Of a stretch of 64,000 nt of DNA, positions 31,000 through 44,500 are shown piece after piece. Each line of letters starts with the position of its first letter. Within the stretch, counting starts at the first letter, position 1. The notes beneath the pieces were generated by a model that was not told the origin of the DNA, made no database searches, and worked only from the letters and a program-made list of their open reading frames with translations. The DNA lies in assembly GCF_000003815.2 (NCBI RefSeq), contig NC_049986.1, positions 5,892,065 to 5,956,064 on the forward strand, written 5' to 3'. The position numbers and the translations under genes were made by a program. Source of the DNA: Branchiostoma floridae (lineage: Eukaryota > Chordata > Leptocardii > Amphioxiformes > Branchiostomatidae).

Positions 31000-33900
31000 T
31001 TAACAGACATATACATGTATGGATATCTATAGGTATGAATAAGTCAACATATTGAGTATAGCATGTCCTTTACACTATTGGTTCTACAGTATAAGCATTT
31101 GTGGATATATTTTCCTATAACATAAACACACAGTACTGGTGCTGGTGTTCCTGCAATGAAACCCTCCCAGAGGGTCAGCCAGCCAGCAGACAGGCCGACC
31201 TGGGGTCACTGGTAGGGTTGGAGCAATTACTATGCCTGTCAATCAGCTATTTTGTCTTTGCGGGGCTATGGATGGGGGGATCTGAGTAGCCTGGCGTGAT
31301 AGCCAGCCAGGTAGACTGTGTAAAATACCTCTGACTTAACTCGCGATTGCAAAACTTTACTTACTATTTTCATGAGATGGACACAAACATTCACCAAGGT
31401 AGGGCCGTAACAATCCTTACGTATGACCCTTAGATAACCCTTAGATGACCTATTATCTAATACATAGGCCAGTCACTCAAAGTTTGTTCATTATTTCTTT
31501 TTTTACGAAAAGACTGCAATGTACATTTTGTAGAGTGATATCTTATCTAAAACTAAAGACCTAGCCTAACCTAGCCTAACTAAAGACCTTACATCCAGCT
31601 TTGCTATATTAACATCTCGTATTAAGCTGTATTTGGTGCTTAGCTGGCCCATTATAGCCATAATTACATACATTAATCATTGAGAAACAACGACCTTCGA
31701 TAAAAAATGTTTATTTGGCGAATATGTGTGTTCGAGGAACTCTAGTTATCAATGCATTCATAACGGAATTCCTTACTTTACGCAGCACTAATTGTATCAT
31801 TAATATAGGATATACAAAGATAGCTGTACAATTTTCTAGAGCTTAAATGAGTAACGGGTTTGCTGTGTTAATCAATGGACTATAAAAATCTATATGCTTT
31901 CTTAAGACACATATATGCATGATTTATGAAAAATAAACTGGCAAATTATGTCAGATGCTGACAGATTATAGACCTGAAAATACTTTTGAAATAGGTGCAA
32001 ATGTGATCCTAGTTTTTATCAAAACATGTTTTAATGTCATTGTCATTTTCTTAATTAACAAAATGTTGTCAAAATCAATTAATTTAAAGGCTTCTTTATC
32101 CTAATCATGCTTAAAGATCTTGCTGGTTTCTTATTTTTCCATACAGATTTACACTGAAATGACTTTTGCAAATCATCCTTAGTGACTTTGTTTTAACATG
32201 ATCAACCAGTTTTTCTGATTACATGTACTTGTGTTGACTTGTTCTGCCAGGTCATTCTAGTGGTACTGAAGAAGACTGATGAGTGTCACTCGAAGTCTCT
32301 GTAAGCGATTCTCTGTTTTTATCCATTTGTAGAGATTGAATTGTACTTGGGTATGCAAAATACAAATGTATGTTTTATCAAATATGTCACATGCCAGACC
32401 AACTAAAATAAATCTGGTTTATTTAGCTTTTAGCTTTTAGTGAGTGGGTTAGGAAAATGCCTCCAATATGTGAAGATTGAAATTCGGTGGTCTATCTATA
32501 AAAGGTTCTAAGCTATGAAGCAATATTGCATTGTGATTCTCTATATTGTTATATGAAAAAGCGAGGTGGCGACATTTTATTATCATATTGATTTTTCATA
32601 TCAAGTGGGCGGATCTCGGAACTACTCACAACTTTTCAATTGTGATTTATTCTAAAACAAGGTAATATCATCAGGAACATATATTGAACGTTACCTAAAT
32701 GTGGTATCTCCTCATGAAATGTAAAATCCTTTCTTACAATTAGTACAATATTCTACAAACAGTGACGGTTTTTAAAGGCATGGAGACATACGTCCAAATT
32801 TTCCTACAAAGTATGCATTTTGCTCTTGAAATGAGTCTATAAAGAATGAAAAATAAAGTTGAACTATCAAATAGTGATATTTCTTACCCCTCTATTTCCA
32901 AGGCATTTTAGTTATATGTTTTAAGGGGAAGCGATATAGCCCTAGCTGTCTGACATATCTGATACCCCTGACCCACACGTATTTCCCAAGGGTATTGAGA
33001 TATCTCTTGAAGCTAATCTAACCGCAATTTCTTGCCTGTATCACGAATCCATCACGCCGTTTATCTAGTTCATGTATCTGTGATTCAAGCAATAACTGTT
33101 CGCATAGTGTGCCCACGCAATGCCATTGACTTGTTATTGAAGAAGGCTTAAGCTATATAGGTAAGACACATATCCATGCGATAGAAAGAAATGTATAAAG
33201 GTCTAATTGCTATACAATATCTACTTTGAAGCCAAAGCTTAGTGGAGTGTCTTTGGCCATGGAAGACATGGGAGTTTTTGTCTGTCGACATAAAACGTGA
33301 GCTTAGTTTCTTTTTTTGAATGTTGATAGTGGGAGAAGCTTTGGCATAAAGACTTAACATAAGTTGTTTAGAGTATGAAAATATAATCTTAGCAGATATG
33401 GCAATGTTATTTTTTCCTCATTCATTATGTAACTTAAAGTAAGGTTGCAGGATTTATGCCTAATAATAATCACATTCACATAGCTTTCGAATGCTGCAAT
33501 AATAAAATTTCCATCATTTACCACTTACTGTTTAGAATGATACAATAGTCTCAATTCTCATGCAAATTATCTTTTAATTTACATAACTGACATCTATTGA
33601 AGTTGCAATATTTCTTAACCCATTCAACGATTAAACAATATTGGCAATTTTGTTAGATACAATTCAAAATGTCAGCAAATTGAATGTGAAAATTTGAATT
33701 ATTTAAGAAATAAGGTGCCATCTTTACAGCTAAAACCCCGAGTCCCGTCTGCATAAACCTGATGATCACCAGGGGGCGCGACTGCAACCTAGTTTCTGTA
33801 TAAGTGACCAAGGCCGCAACTTCGTATCCTTGCTGTGGACATCTTACGTTCATCATTGGTCGACATGCTATAAGAGTTGATGCAAACTAAGAAAAAATCA

Positions 33901-36026
33901 AAATATGAATACTCACACTTTTGACAGCACTTTATCTGTGGATAACAAAGAAAGTCAGAGGGGGTTGGGGAGTTTCTAGCCCCACTCTCAATAGGAAACA
34001 GTCCTATTTAAAAACGTTTTGGCACTTGCAATTGAAATAGGCACTCTTGGTGGGTATGAAAACATTAGCTCATGCAATCGAAGAATTATTAGCGTGAACA
34101 TTGTCTACCCCTTGTCTTATTTTGGTTTTCCGTTGGAGTCTCTAAAATCTGTTTTCAACTCATGATCAAGTGATGGTTTCTGGATATAAACCTACTGAGC
34201 AATAAACATCAGTCAATCTCTATGATGAATAATAGTGGACCACGTTTTTACATTCTACCTCGTAAAATATGAAAGGAGTCACATTGAAAAGTTCCCAAGG
34301 AATTGAAAAAAAAAACGTTAGCACCCGTTATGTGATTTGTTTCATGATGAAGTAGACATGACAGTTTTCAAATTATAGCTACTTTCTCTCATGAATAATA
34401 GAAATGCTGGCATTGCAGAATGATACTTACGTTAAAAGAAGGTATGTGCTAAGGAAAGCAGCAAAGTACTAATGGCATTTTGCAAATCCTTCAATCCCTA
34501 GCCGCAAAGCATAATTTAACGCAAACGCTGAGATATCTAGGAGTTAGCAACAGAATCGTTTTATGCTGTAATTATTTTATGTTGTAAAGTGACAGTTATA
34601 GAATATAGCGTCAGATAAAACCTCTTAGCTAAATTGAAAATTAAATCTGTACTATATATATATATAGAATACAAAAACTAATTGAAAGTATTTAGTACAG
34701 TCAACATTCTCCTACCCACGAAGCATAGGTATACTTGAACGAAAATGTGACACGGTCATAGCAAGTTGCAATAGTTACAGTTGTTTAGAATCTCTGGGCT
34801 GAATAACACTAAAGTTATGCCGTGTGATTTGAACTTGTATCAATGGCATTTTTTTTTAATTCTAGCTAAAGTAATGCAGGTTTCTTGTATGGGATTAGAC
34901 GATGTTTTGATAGCATTGCGTCAAATCCTCTATTCCCTACCCACTCGGCAAGAATAGATGTTTATTCAGTGACACAACAATTTTAAAAGAGCGTATGCAA
35001 TTTGGTAGTGAAGAAGTGACCGTCACGATCTTTAGTGTCAAATACATCGTGCTTTAATATAAGACCTTTTTTTTGTCTTCGAGTGACATTTACAGTGTAG
35101 TTTGTTTTATTTTAAACCTAACAGATATTATTTATATTTTATTTGATAAAATTGTTGGGTCATTGACTTAACATATATTCTTGCCTAGTGGGTAAAGATT
35201 AAATGATTTGAAATTTAAGTATTACTTGGGTATTTATTGCTTTATATGCCGCAACGTTAACACATCTTGCATGTCAATCACAACCAGGAGCGTTAATCCT
35301 TGCTTCCAGACATTCTGTGGGCGTAAAGCCATCGTTAAGTAAAATTGCCACTGGGAGATTATACAGTCTGTGCGAAGGAAAAACCGCAGGGGAAATACTA
35401 GGTAACGGTACTTGGTAATGTTCTCATGAAGAAATCATCATGAGGTTATACCCAACGTTTAAGTGAAATTAACCTCAAGCTCCTCGCAAGTCATACTGCG
35501 TTGCTTAGAATAATGTAAATGTATGAACGGTTAAGTACATGACCTTTATTTATATCATGTATCGTACGGACAGAATATATGATGATCTATGTACAGTACT
35601 ACAGTGTAGGCGCGCGTACTGTAAATGCACACCGTAACTAGCCTAATCATAAGTGCTTGTCTGTAGATGAACATGAAATAAAAACTCATTTTTTAGTTTC
35701 AGTCGTTTTTGGTTTAAGCTTTGACTATTGCATTAATTTGGATGAAACCTCATCAAAAAGTCATGATGCCTTAAAATATAAATACTAGAGCTAATAATAA
35801 CAAAATAGGCTCTCTGGGCTGGCGACAAAAAAACCAAGTACAAAACAAAATGGCCGGCAAAGTTTATTATGACCCAAAATGGGCTATGGAGGCTACTACT
35901 AACCTTGGATTAAAGTGTACCAACATTTGTAAAATCTGTTTACCACCGAAGTATGGAATTCGTCATGGTATGATATACCTTCAAAAACGCTTGAATCTAT
36001 ACCAGTAGTACTCTTAAAAATTATTC
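31000..36026. other. long stretch without supported genes
   Basis: AT-rich DNA between the RT relic and the dispersed repeat at 36027. Open frames are short and scattered on both strands. Apart from an (AT)n run near 34656, I see no exon or transposon I can defend. Confidence 0.45.
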
Positions 36027-36125
36027 AGTGTAATATAACCAGCTACTGCATCAGCGCGCGTGCATTCGAAGTCGGTTTGTTACACCGAGCGATGATGTTT
36101 ACATGGCTATACAGATACAAATACA
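36027..36125 (+). repeat. dispersed repeat, copy 1 (inverse of copy at 41428)
   Basis: It starts CAGTGTAATATAACCAGCT, continues through a GC-rich GCGCGCGTGC part to TTACACCGAGCGA and ends GGCTATACAGATACAAATAC. The reverse complement of 41428-41530 has the same order of landmarks. It is possibly a SINE or LINE segment; the class is not determined. Confidence 0.55.
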
Positions 36126-38095
36126 TCGAAGTTCACCAATGCCAGATACGCAATACCGTTACTACATGCTGACGGATATAACATTCTGATACGGATATCG
36201 ATACACTATCAACCACCTGCGAGAACCCTTCTGTTGCCATCACAATACGTGTCAATCGATCAGTGTAAGGAGGACAATAGAGCTGCATTGAGCACGCTCT
36301 AACGTGATGGAATCGACCTGGAAGGTCTGCAAGGGTTAGAGATGAACGGAGACTGATTATCTCAGGCGAGGAGCTGAAAGGTAAGGGTTGACCTCTCACC
36401 TTATCCCGACCCTTATCAAGATGCAACAATAAGACCTGTGCTCATTGGGTTATCTGTCACTTTCGCTTTACATGTCGCTTGCAATTTATGCTTTAGTGGA
36501 TATTGAGACACTGTGTCGTGTGAAACACATCCTTGGTATTTTCTAACGGTGAAATGCCAATTTAGATGCAAACGAACGGATTGTATATCTTGCAGACTAA
36601 GAGCTACATGCCTTTCATCTTGGACCGTAGGGAATTCATTTCGATATTCCACAAGCAATTATCAAGCCATTTTCCTACAGTATGATTGATGTACATGAAA
36701 TAACTCTAAAACGCAGTTGACAATGACGAAATACTGTAACTATCACCAGGAATGCGGAATAATGTCTAGGTTTATGTGACTGAAATCGTCTACGCCGATT
36801 GCAACGGTACAATAAGCAACTGAAAGCCATGTGAAATGTATGGCATCTGACAGGGACAATAACCATGTCCTGTCCTGCTCAATGCCATAACCGCCGTCCT
36901 TCCCTACGCTTGGTCTTCAACTTACAGTACATGAAAACAGACAAGCGTACGACGACAGAGTATGACAGCAATAGGAAAATACCTTTATGTATAAATGTAA
37001 CGTTATATCTAAAAAGAAGATATTTCCTATGTTTGCCTTTTGTATGCAATACATATTTATATATAACCTTTATATGCATTGTATATTATATGTATATATA
37101 TAAATCAGTCGCATTATTATCATAACAGATAGAAACATGGGAATTAATTTATTGAAGTTTTTATATTTGCGAATACAATTATAGTACATAACATTGTTTT
37201 TAACTTTATAGATATCTTACACATCATTCTATCAATGTGTAAATGGTTTTCAAACTCACATTCAACATGACAATTATATTGCGCTTGAATGCATTGCCCG
37301 TGTGGCTTAACACTAGAACAGACCCTAAGTAATAGTCTGTACCTTATGACATAAGGCCATCGGTAAGTTGGTCTACTAGTAAAATAATCATAGGAAGCAA
37401 ATACTTACACAAGAAAGCCAATGTGAAGAAACCCTACATTAATATCGAAATTGTAAATCTTATTTTGTGTATCAACACATATTTCAGGGCAAATAAGTGG
37501 TAAAGAAAACAGTATGGATCGATGATGTATTCCAAGAGGATGATCACTCTAGCAACTCTAATTAGTTTTTATTTTGCATACAATTTTACAAATGTATACA
37601 GTAGCCACCAATACCCATAAACCTTCACTAACGTTTAATCGATTTTAATTTCTTCTTACTACATTGCCTGGAAAAAGTAGGTTCTCTCGTCTGGGAAATC
37701 TAAGCTTAAGATTTCTTGTGTCTTATCTCCCCTGTTACATCGCTAAATGGGTTGCTTAATCGAACTCATTACCACAGCCAACAGGCAAGTATTGATCTCA
37801 TTGAAAATAATTGTTTCCAAGCTTTGATTGCTTCCTTGGGGTGTTCTAAAGTGCAGCCGCTTGTTTGATAAGGGGTTAAGGTCATCACAGAGAATGCATG
37901 GGAAACTGAATTCCGCATCCGCACTACAAATAGATGCACAAAGATGGACTGTCTTCATCGTATGCTACTACATCAACTCCAAACAGGGGTCTAATTGCAT
38001 TGAGGAAAATAAAAGCAAACCCATGAATAGACGATTAGAACCTCACTCAGTTTTTTACGCATAGTGTCTTTTCCATGGACATGATGTTGGCAGCA

Positions 38096-38170
38096 TTTAA
38101 CGGATTTAAACCCAGGGCCTTAAGATCAAACACCTTACCGCCACATACGTAACGACCTCACGTGCAGCCA
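38096..38170 (-). repeat. possible tRNA-derived SINE head
   Basis: The minus strand has an A-box-like TGTGGCGGTAAGGTG and a B-box-like GGGTTTAAATCC at suitable spacing, with GATCTTAAGGCC between them. It does not fold into a clean tRNA cloverleaf, so a tRNA-derived SINE remnant is more likely than a gene. Confidence 0.35.
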
Positions 38171-38246
38171 AGGACAAGTCTGTATCATTATAGTATATTA
38201 ATAATTCATATCAGTTTTTTTTTCTTCAATCTGTAAATCTTCTCAC

Positions 38247-38351
38247 CTGAAAACCCGGTGTCTGTTGCCTTGTTGACACAGTGGGCTTCCCGGCAATGGT
38301 GTCTGCAAGCGTCCTTGGTGACATCGCGGCAGTCATCTGGTTCAATATTTG
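38247..38351 (-). CDS. candidate cysteine-rich exon, symmetric phase 1-1
   Basis: This 105-nt minus-strand segment is bounded by a good acceptor (pyrimidine-rich, gctaagcag at 38352-38354 and beyond) and donor CAG|gtgaga (38241-38246). In the phase-1 frame it reads NIEPDDCRDVTKDACRHHCR then EAHCVNKATDTGFS. The cysteine spacing is C-x7-C-x3-C-x4-C, and the symmetric phase suits a small disulfide-rich extracellular module. A second frame (phase 0, QILNQMTAAMSPRTLADTIA and onward) is also open, so the call is uncertain. It cannot splice in phase 0 to stomatin exon 2. No partner exons were found. Confidence 0.35.
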
Positions 38352-40060
38352 CTGCTTAGCACCATTTGTAGATTTAAAGAAAAACACCAAAAGTAATATA
38401 ATAATGCCAAGCCGGATATAAATAGATAAAGCGTTTTTATATAAACGTTTGTAAGATCAGTGACATGATCTAGTAGCTTACTAAATGTATTTGCCATTGC
38501 CATACATTGTGAATAGACGTTGAGCATTTAAACATCGCAAATCAATAGACTGTGCACTTTGATACAGTGACCATGTGTAATTTCAGGTGATTTACTATAC
38601 AGAGGATATATGGCTTTTAGCAACCTAGATTTGAGGCCCGATGTAATCTTTATCCATTTGCAACGACAAAACGCAATCTAGCACCCAAGTTTTTCAATAA
38701 TAACGTTACCATACATCGGGGCCAGATTACGAAATGGAACTACTTTCTGACCGGATTTTTGTCATTGTCATCTATCATCTACATTTTCAAAGAAATGCCT
38801 TGTGAAATATGTTTTCACAAGTAAAGAAAGTCATCACACGATTTATGTAAAAGTTGAGTTGCTGCTTTTCATCTTTAAGGCTTTTATGCATTTCATTCGT
38901 TAATGCATCGTTTTCTTTTACTCCTGCTTTGATTTTAACACTTACTTTCAATTTCGTTTCAGTCCCTTAATTCGATTTTAGATTTATAACATATTTTTCT
39001 TTTTGAAAATATGTATTCATATAAACGTCTACTTTTCAGTATCAAAGAGCATGTTTTATTTGTGTCCTGCAGTAAGATTTTTATATGAACAGGGCATAAT
39101 CAAACTTTTGAAATAAAAGTCAAACATTTCCATTAAACGTAAGCGCTGGCCTGTTTGTCACTTTATGCTCGAAGTCCTGTTTCTTGTCTTCTTGGGCCTT
39201 ATTTCATTTTCTGTATTTTGAAGATGTTAAAGACACAATCCAGATATAGATTGATGCTGACCTGTTTTAGTTCAATGAATAAGACATCCGTTATATGTTA
39301 GAGCTCTGTAAGCTCTAACTGCAATATTTCAATGTCTTTATGAACATCACATTCTCTCGTATATGTAATTTAGTCCAATACAAATAGTTTGTGGAATTTT
39401 AATGAATCTGAAGCTCGTTAAGGATTAATGATGATAAATTAAGACAGCAGTATTGACCCGACAAGGCAAACGTACATATTGGATTTTGCATTAAGTATTT
39501 ATATAGTCAATACAATAGCAGTTTATGATGAAATGTTTGTAAAAATTTAGCTGTAGGTTGTGTGCAACAGTTTCGTACAAAGATTAATATTCATAACTGT
39601 TATTCCTTCTCTCTCGTTATGGTACAAATATGAAAAGCCACACTTTTATAAATCATTCTAACATTGTCGTCGGCAACAGTAAATGAGTTAAACTGCTTCG
39701 GAGATTACGTTAAGCTACTTCGTTTCGTCGAAATATAATGTAAATCAGTCTACATTGAGCGCGAATGAAGACATCATTAGCCAAAAATCAGCTCCCAGTC
39801 GCCCTTCAGACTTCGTTAACGGCGCGCTTTTAGAATGCTGCCTCAGCCTCTTTCCCCTGGTGTCAGCCATGAAATATTTACAATGATGGAAAGGCGGGTA
39901 GCGTGATCTTAACACCGGTGATTGAATAGAAATGCTATTTGACTCAACATCTTAGGTGACAACACAATAGAAAATGTCATACGGCCATTGAAATCCATGA
40001 AGTATGTGCGCTTTTGAAGACAATGGGGCAGGCGATGGTGGAGAGAGCTGCAGCACTTAC

Positions 40061-40124
40061 CGTTGTATTTTACAGTGACTTTGCCGTTGGTCACAAGGGA
40101 CTCTACGGTGCCATTCGCAGCCAT
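40061..40124 (-). CDS. STOM: stomatin alternative first coding exon 1a
   Basis: ATG at 40124 with A at -3 and G at +4 opens MAANGTVESLVTNGKVTVKY N and ends in phase 1 at a perfect donor G|gtaagt (40055-40060). The phase fits the hairpin exons, giving a 307-residue product with a longer N-terminus. The exon sits in a GC-rich island with a GC box and a CCAAT box upstream. Assignment to stomatin is inferred from strand, phase and position 17.6 kb upstream of exon 1b; it could instead start another gene on the same strand. Confidence 0.6.
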
Positions 40125-40260
40125 GGTGCGAGCTGCTGCAGTCTTCCTCGCGGCAACCTACGGCGCCCAATCACTCCTCCACCGCCCCCATCCGCCAACC
40201 ACGCGGGCCAAACGGCTTACTGTTTACGATTACCTCCGTCCCTTGGTACTACCAGCAAGT
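40125..40260 (-). promoter_or_regulatory. candidate CpG-rich promoter of exon 1a
   Basis: The 135 bp upstream of the exon 1a ATG are clearly more GC- and CpG-rich than the surroundings. They contain a GC box (CCGCCCCC at 40182-40189, plus strand) and a CCAAT box (CCAATCA at 40167-40173, plus strand), both within about 70 bp of the start codon. No TATA box is visible, as is usual for housekeeping promoters. Confidence 0.5.
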
Positions 40261-41427
40261 TAGAAAATTCAATTTACCATAAGGAACACATAGACGGCAT
40301 CATGCAGATTATGGTGCTCAATGAGCATCATTATGCATGCATGGGTAACGCATTGTTAAAGCCCGATGGTGATTGGGGAATGAAAAATGATGCAGCGTAT
40401 ACACAGATACTTACGCCAGAAGACCCGGGCCCAGAAGTGCTTTCTTTTGCCTCGACAATCTAGGACTGGCACGATCACGCAACAGCAACCGCCTGGCTCG
40501 CCGAGATTAACTGTTAATAGACTGTGACAGGTGACGTATAGCAAGGACTGTTATATCCAGTGCTCGCGAATCTGCCCCAAATGGCATCGTTACACTCGTT
40601 GGAGAGACGGAATCGCAAACATTGCTGTCTACAGTGTCCTCAGAATATTTTAACAAGGACCTGTTTGGTACAAAATCAATTCTTTGCGCTCACAAAGGGT
40701 GACTTTGCATTAAAGAGCAATTTTACAGGCGCATCCTTGCCGAGCGTTTCATGGTGAATATTGGAAAACTATTGCAAAGCAGGCTGATCTCATTGACTAG
40801 AACAAGTGGTAAGCATAGATCGTAGTCGCAACATGGTTTGACAGATCTTTGAAGAATTTTTGGTACGATCTAAGCAAACTTTAACCAAAAGAAAGAAGGC
40901 ATGCTTTGTCGTTGCCTGCTCTTTCTTCAAAGGGTAAGGTATTCAGATCTGAGAAGGCATTACCCGGTAGGTAATTTCAATTTAATTTTGAGCGAAGTGG
41001 CTTGCAGCTTCGGCAAATAATCTTACACTCGGCTGCTCGCAGAAATGTTTTGATTAAAGAACGGTAGCAGAAATTAGGGGATGATCGTAGCGTTATATGG
41101 CATTTCGTACTTCAAGTTATGGTCGGGCCTTCCGTTATAAGGGCAGTTGGATTCTGCGCTGGCATTTACAAACTAATTGCACCAATCATATGAACCGGAG
41201 TTAACTTTCATCGTTCCTCATAGTAGAATTAATAAGACAACAGCAGGGCTCTCTGTGTAGATCAGCTAAGGACAGCCTCGTTGTTGAGCTCCTGGCTTCT
41301 GGTAACTGGGATGTCTTAATTCCAATCATGAGATTGTAATCTTGGTTGGGGCTTCACCCGTCCTTCCGGGATATAAAGGGGGGGGGGGTCTAAGACGTAA
41401 ATACGTTTATGTAGGGCCGCTCTAGTT

Positions 41428-41530
41428 GTATTCTGTATCTGTATCTATATAGCCGGTATAACCGCCCTTCGGCGTAACACACCAGCTTCGCAGGCACGCG
41501 GTGCAGCAGCAGCTGGTTATATTACACTGA
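41428..41530 (-). repeat. dispersed repeat, copy 2 (inverse of copy at 36027)
   Basis: Reverse-strand counterpart of 36027-36125, with the shared end CAGTGTAATATAACCAGCTG, a GC-rich CACCGCGTGCCTGCGAAGC part and the shared tail GGCTATATAGATACAGATAC. It is followed on the plus side by a G run near 41380. Confidence 0.55.
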
Positions 41531-41539
41531 GCGATCCGT

Positions 41540-44500
41540 CACACCTAACTTTTGCACATCTATCTGCAAGCGTTCTTTAAAACTATCCAGAGAAGAGGCC
41601 CCTACTGTGCTTGGTGCTGTAGTACTTTATCACTGTAAAGATTCACGCAAGTTATTGAACAGCCCATGTGGGCCATACAGGGCAAACAGCAACAGTAACG
41701 CGGTCAAGGGCAAGCCTAAAAAAGAGAAACCATGTGATTGTCCGATCTAACAGTTAGGAAATTGACGGCCTGCTTGCTTTAGATTCAGTTTACAATGGTA
41801 TCGGTTTAACGTCAGCCCTGAAAACAACGCTTATTTTGTTCGGGCTAGCCGGCTATGGTAATAATCACCATAGGCGTTGTTATAGTTTATATTGATATAT
41901 TTATTCATATTTATAACATTGTAATATGTTTCCATATTGTTTTGATTTGATTCCATTTTTTTGTAACAAATATTGAGGCGTCCTTTAATTTTTGCTGTAG
42001 TATTTATACGGTTTTAGCAGCCTATTGAAAGTAAATGAAGACATTATGATGTTCATCGGTGGCGTATGACAGCTGCTTAGAATACGCCTGATTAATTGAC
42101 TTCATTGTTAATAATCAAGATATCGATTGTTCTTTTCTTTAAAGGTATGAAAACTATTTCTCGTGTGATATGTTATTCTATTATCAGGACATCAATACTA
42201 TCATATAGAATACGGATATCTAAATGTACAAATCGACTATCCAAGAATAAGAAATAACTTGTCACAATAACAATTTCATAAATCATTTTATATGTATAGA
42301 TATTAATATTTTGTATGGGTTCTTTAAATAGATACTAGGATTTGTTTATATATAGCGACGTGATTTTAAAATATTAAATGCAGTTACTGTACGTAAAAAG
42401 AGTTATATTGCTGAAATTACTGCACGTCAAGAAGTATTGATACATAATCAATAAATAAAACAACAGGGAGAACAAATGCATTAGACCTAACTTTTCGAAA
42501 AGTTAAGTTTTGCTATATTCAGTTTGTGTGTCTGGCATATGTATGTTGTCACGCAATTGCAAGACAGAATCTCCACTTGTATGCACATCTTTACTTTAAC
42601 AGCCATTTATGAGCATTTTGTCATGAGTTGGGTGCTCCAAGCAGAGAGAGGATTATTGCAAAAACACGTTTGCCTCCGGTCTAACGACCAAGTTCGTGTG
42701 CGGAATATCGTCTTCAATATGAATAATTGAACTATCCATAACTTTATAACGTCAAATTCCATAATTCTGCCGGGTTCATCCCACAACCAATTTCAGGAAA
42801 AAAGATTAAAAAAGAAATCGAAAGTACATATAGAAATCAGTTGTTTATAAGTAAGTACCCTGTGTATGCAAACTTTAAGAATACTGTAGTCCGGGTCATT
42901 TTCAATAACATATCGTTGTTTTTTACACTTTGTTCTCGTTTGTTGCCCCACCACTGGCCACACTACTGTGCACCTACTTGGCCGGGATACCCCGCAGTGG
43001 GTTTTGGTCAGTTCATATACAGATGGATAAATAACATTGTTTAGTTCAATGGGGGGGCCCTTGGCAAAAAGGCCAGGCAAGGTCCGATATATTGAAATAT
43101 GCAACAAATGCTATATTACGTCTTCTTTTCGTGGCATCATATCCACTATATAGAAGTGTTAATTCACTATATAGAAGGGGGTCCATCATGCTTAATGCAC
43201 TAGTTATATGTAATACTGTATTAGAATTTGAAACCACTGTCCGTCGACTCCATATCACATTGTTGTTCATAGCATCAAGTAAAGGTTATTTATCCCTTGC
43301 ATTGAATCAGTGTAGAAAAAAGTCGCAAATATTATTTTAATTATTCTAAGTAATCAATTATTTATTATGAAGAGAATCGTCATCTCAATTGATTGCACGT
43401 AGAATATAGCATTTTTCAACTGCTGGAATGCTTTACCATCTGTGACAAAGACAAATGAAGCAATTGTCTGATCTTTTCATGGGAAAATGTGGGTCGATGT
43501 GCAGGTCTCGTGAATTTGCATAAAGGTATGCGGGTACAACCATCTGCTTTGTACCGACGGAAATTATCTCTGACAATCATTTAATAGATCTACAATAAGC
43601 GCTGATCCCTTGTCTATAATTCAATCAGGGATGTAGTGTGGCATCAGCTTTAATGAAAATTTGCAAATAGTGACGTATTATTTAATGTACCAATTTGTGC
43701 ATGTTATATAACGAAGTCCCATCGGGAATTATAATTACATGCGGGCAATGCAATCGGTCTTATTTTATGTTTCTTTAAAACTTCCAAATAACCGAAATCT
43801 ACCGACAGTTCAAATTTAACGAATTACATACTTTCTTTAATGAGTCGCTTAAAGGAGTTACAGATTCTACGAGGTTCAATGAGTAAGAATGTCGTAGAAT
43901 ATATCGACCTATAATATCATTGTACCTACAACATAAATGTAGTATTTCACTATACCTTGAAGAGACTTTGGATTATTAGAATTGTTTATGAAGCTCGAGA
44001 CTTTGATTATAATTAACAAAAACATATTCGAGATTCAAATCAAAAGTGATGAGCAAAGCTTGGAGGATAAGTAGCTTTGTAATATCAATCCTGCCAGCCT
44101 CCGGACCCCCCCCCCCCTCCCCAACCCATTGCTGCACAGCATGCTAGCAGTACAATGGACGTCTCTGTAGGCCAACGTGTGAGCACTGGTTAGTTTTAAA
44201 ATATAGGCCATATTTATGCGCAAAAAAACGATGTCCCCAGCATCAGAAACCTTTCTATAAGTTAAAAAGCACTAATGAGCAATTCTGAAGAAATGAGGGG
44301 TTCTATGTTTCTTTTTGTCAGAGAATTTCTTACACGATAAAAACGTTACAAGCTACAAGCAAATGATATTCTAACCGTGTTTGATTACATCTCGAACTTT
44401 GCACATTGAAAATCTGACAGGAGACATGTGTGTGCACTAGAACCATCTGTAACACGTCCGTTGCTTCATCTATAATACATCAATCTTTCGGAATGTTTAA

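Noticed and set aside
40014-40463. 149-codon plus-strand open frame, the longest uninterrupted frame without N
   Set aside because: It lies antisense over exon 1a and its GC-rich promoter. Its composition follows the GC-rich stretch, and the minus strand has the matching start, donor and phase.
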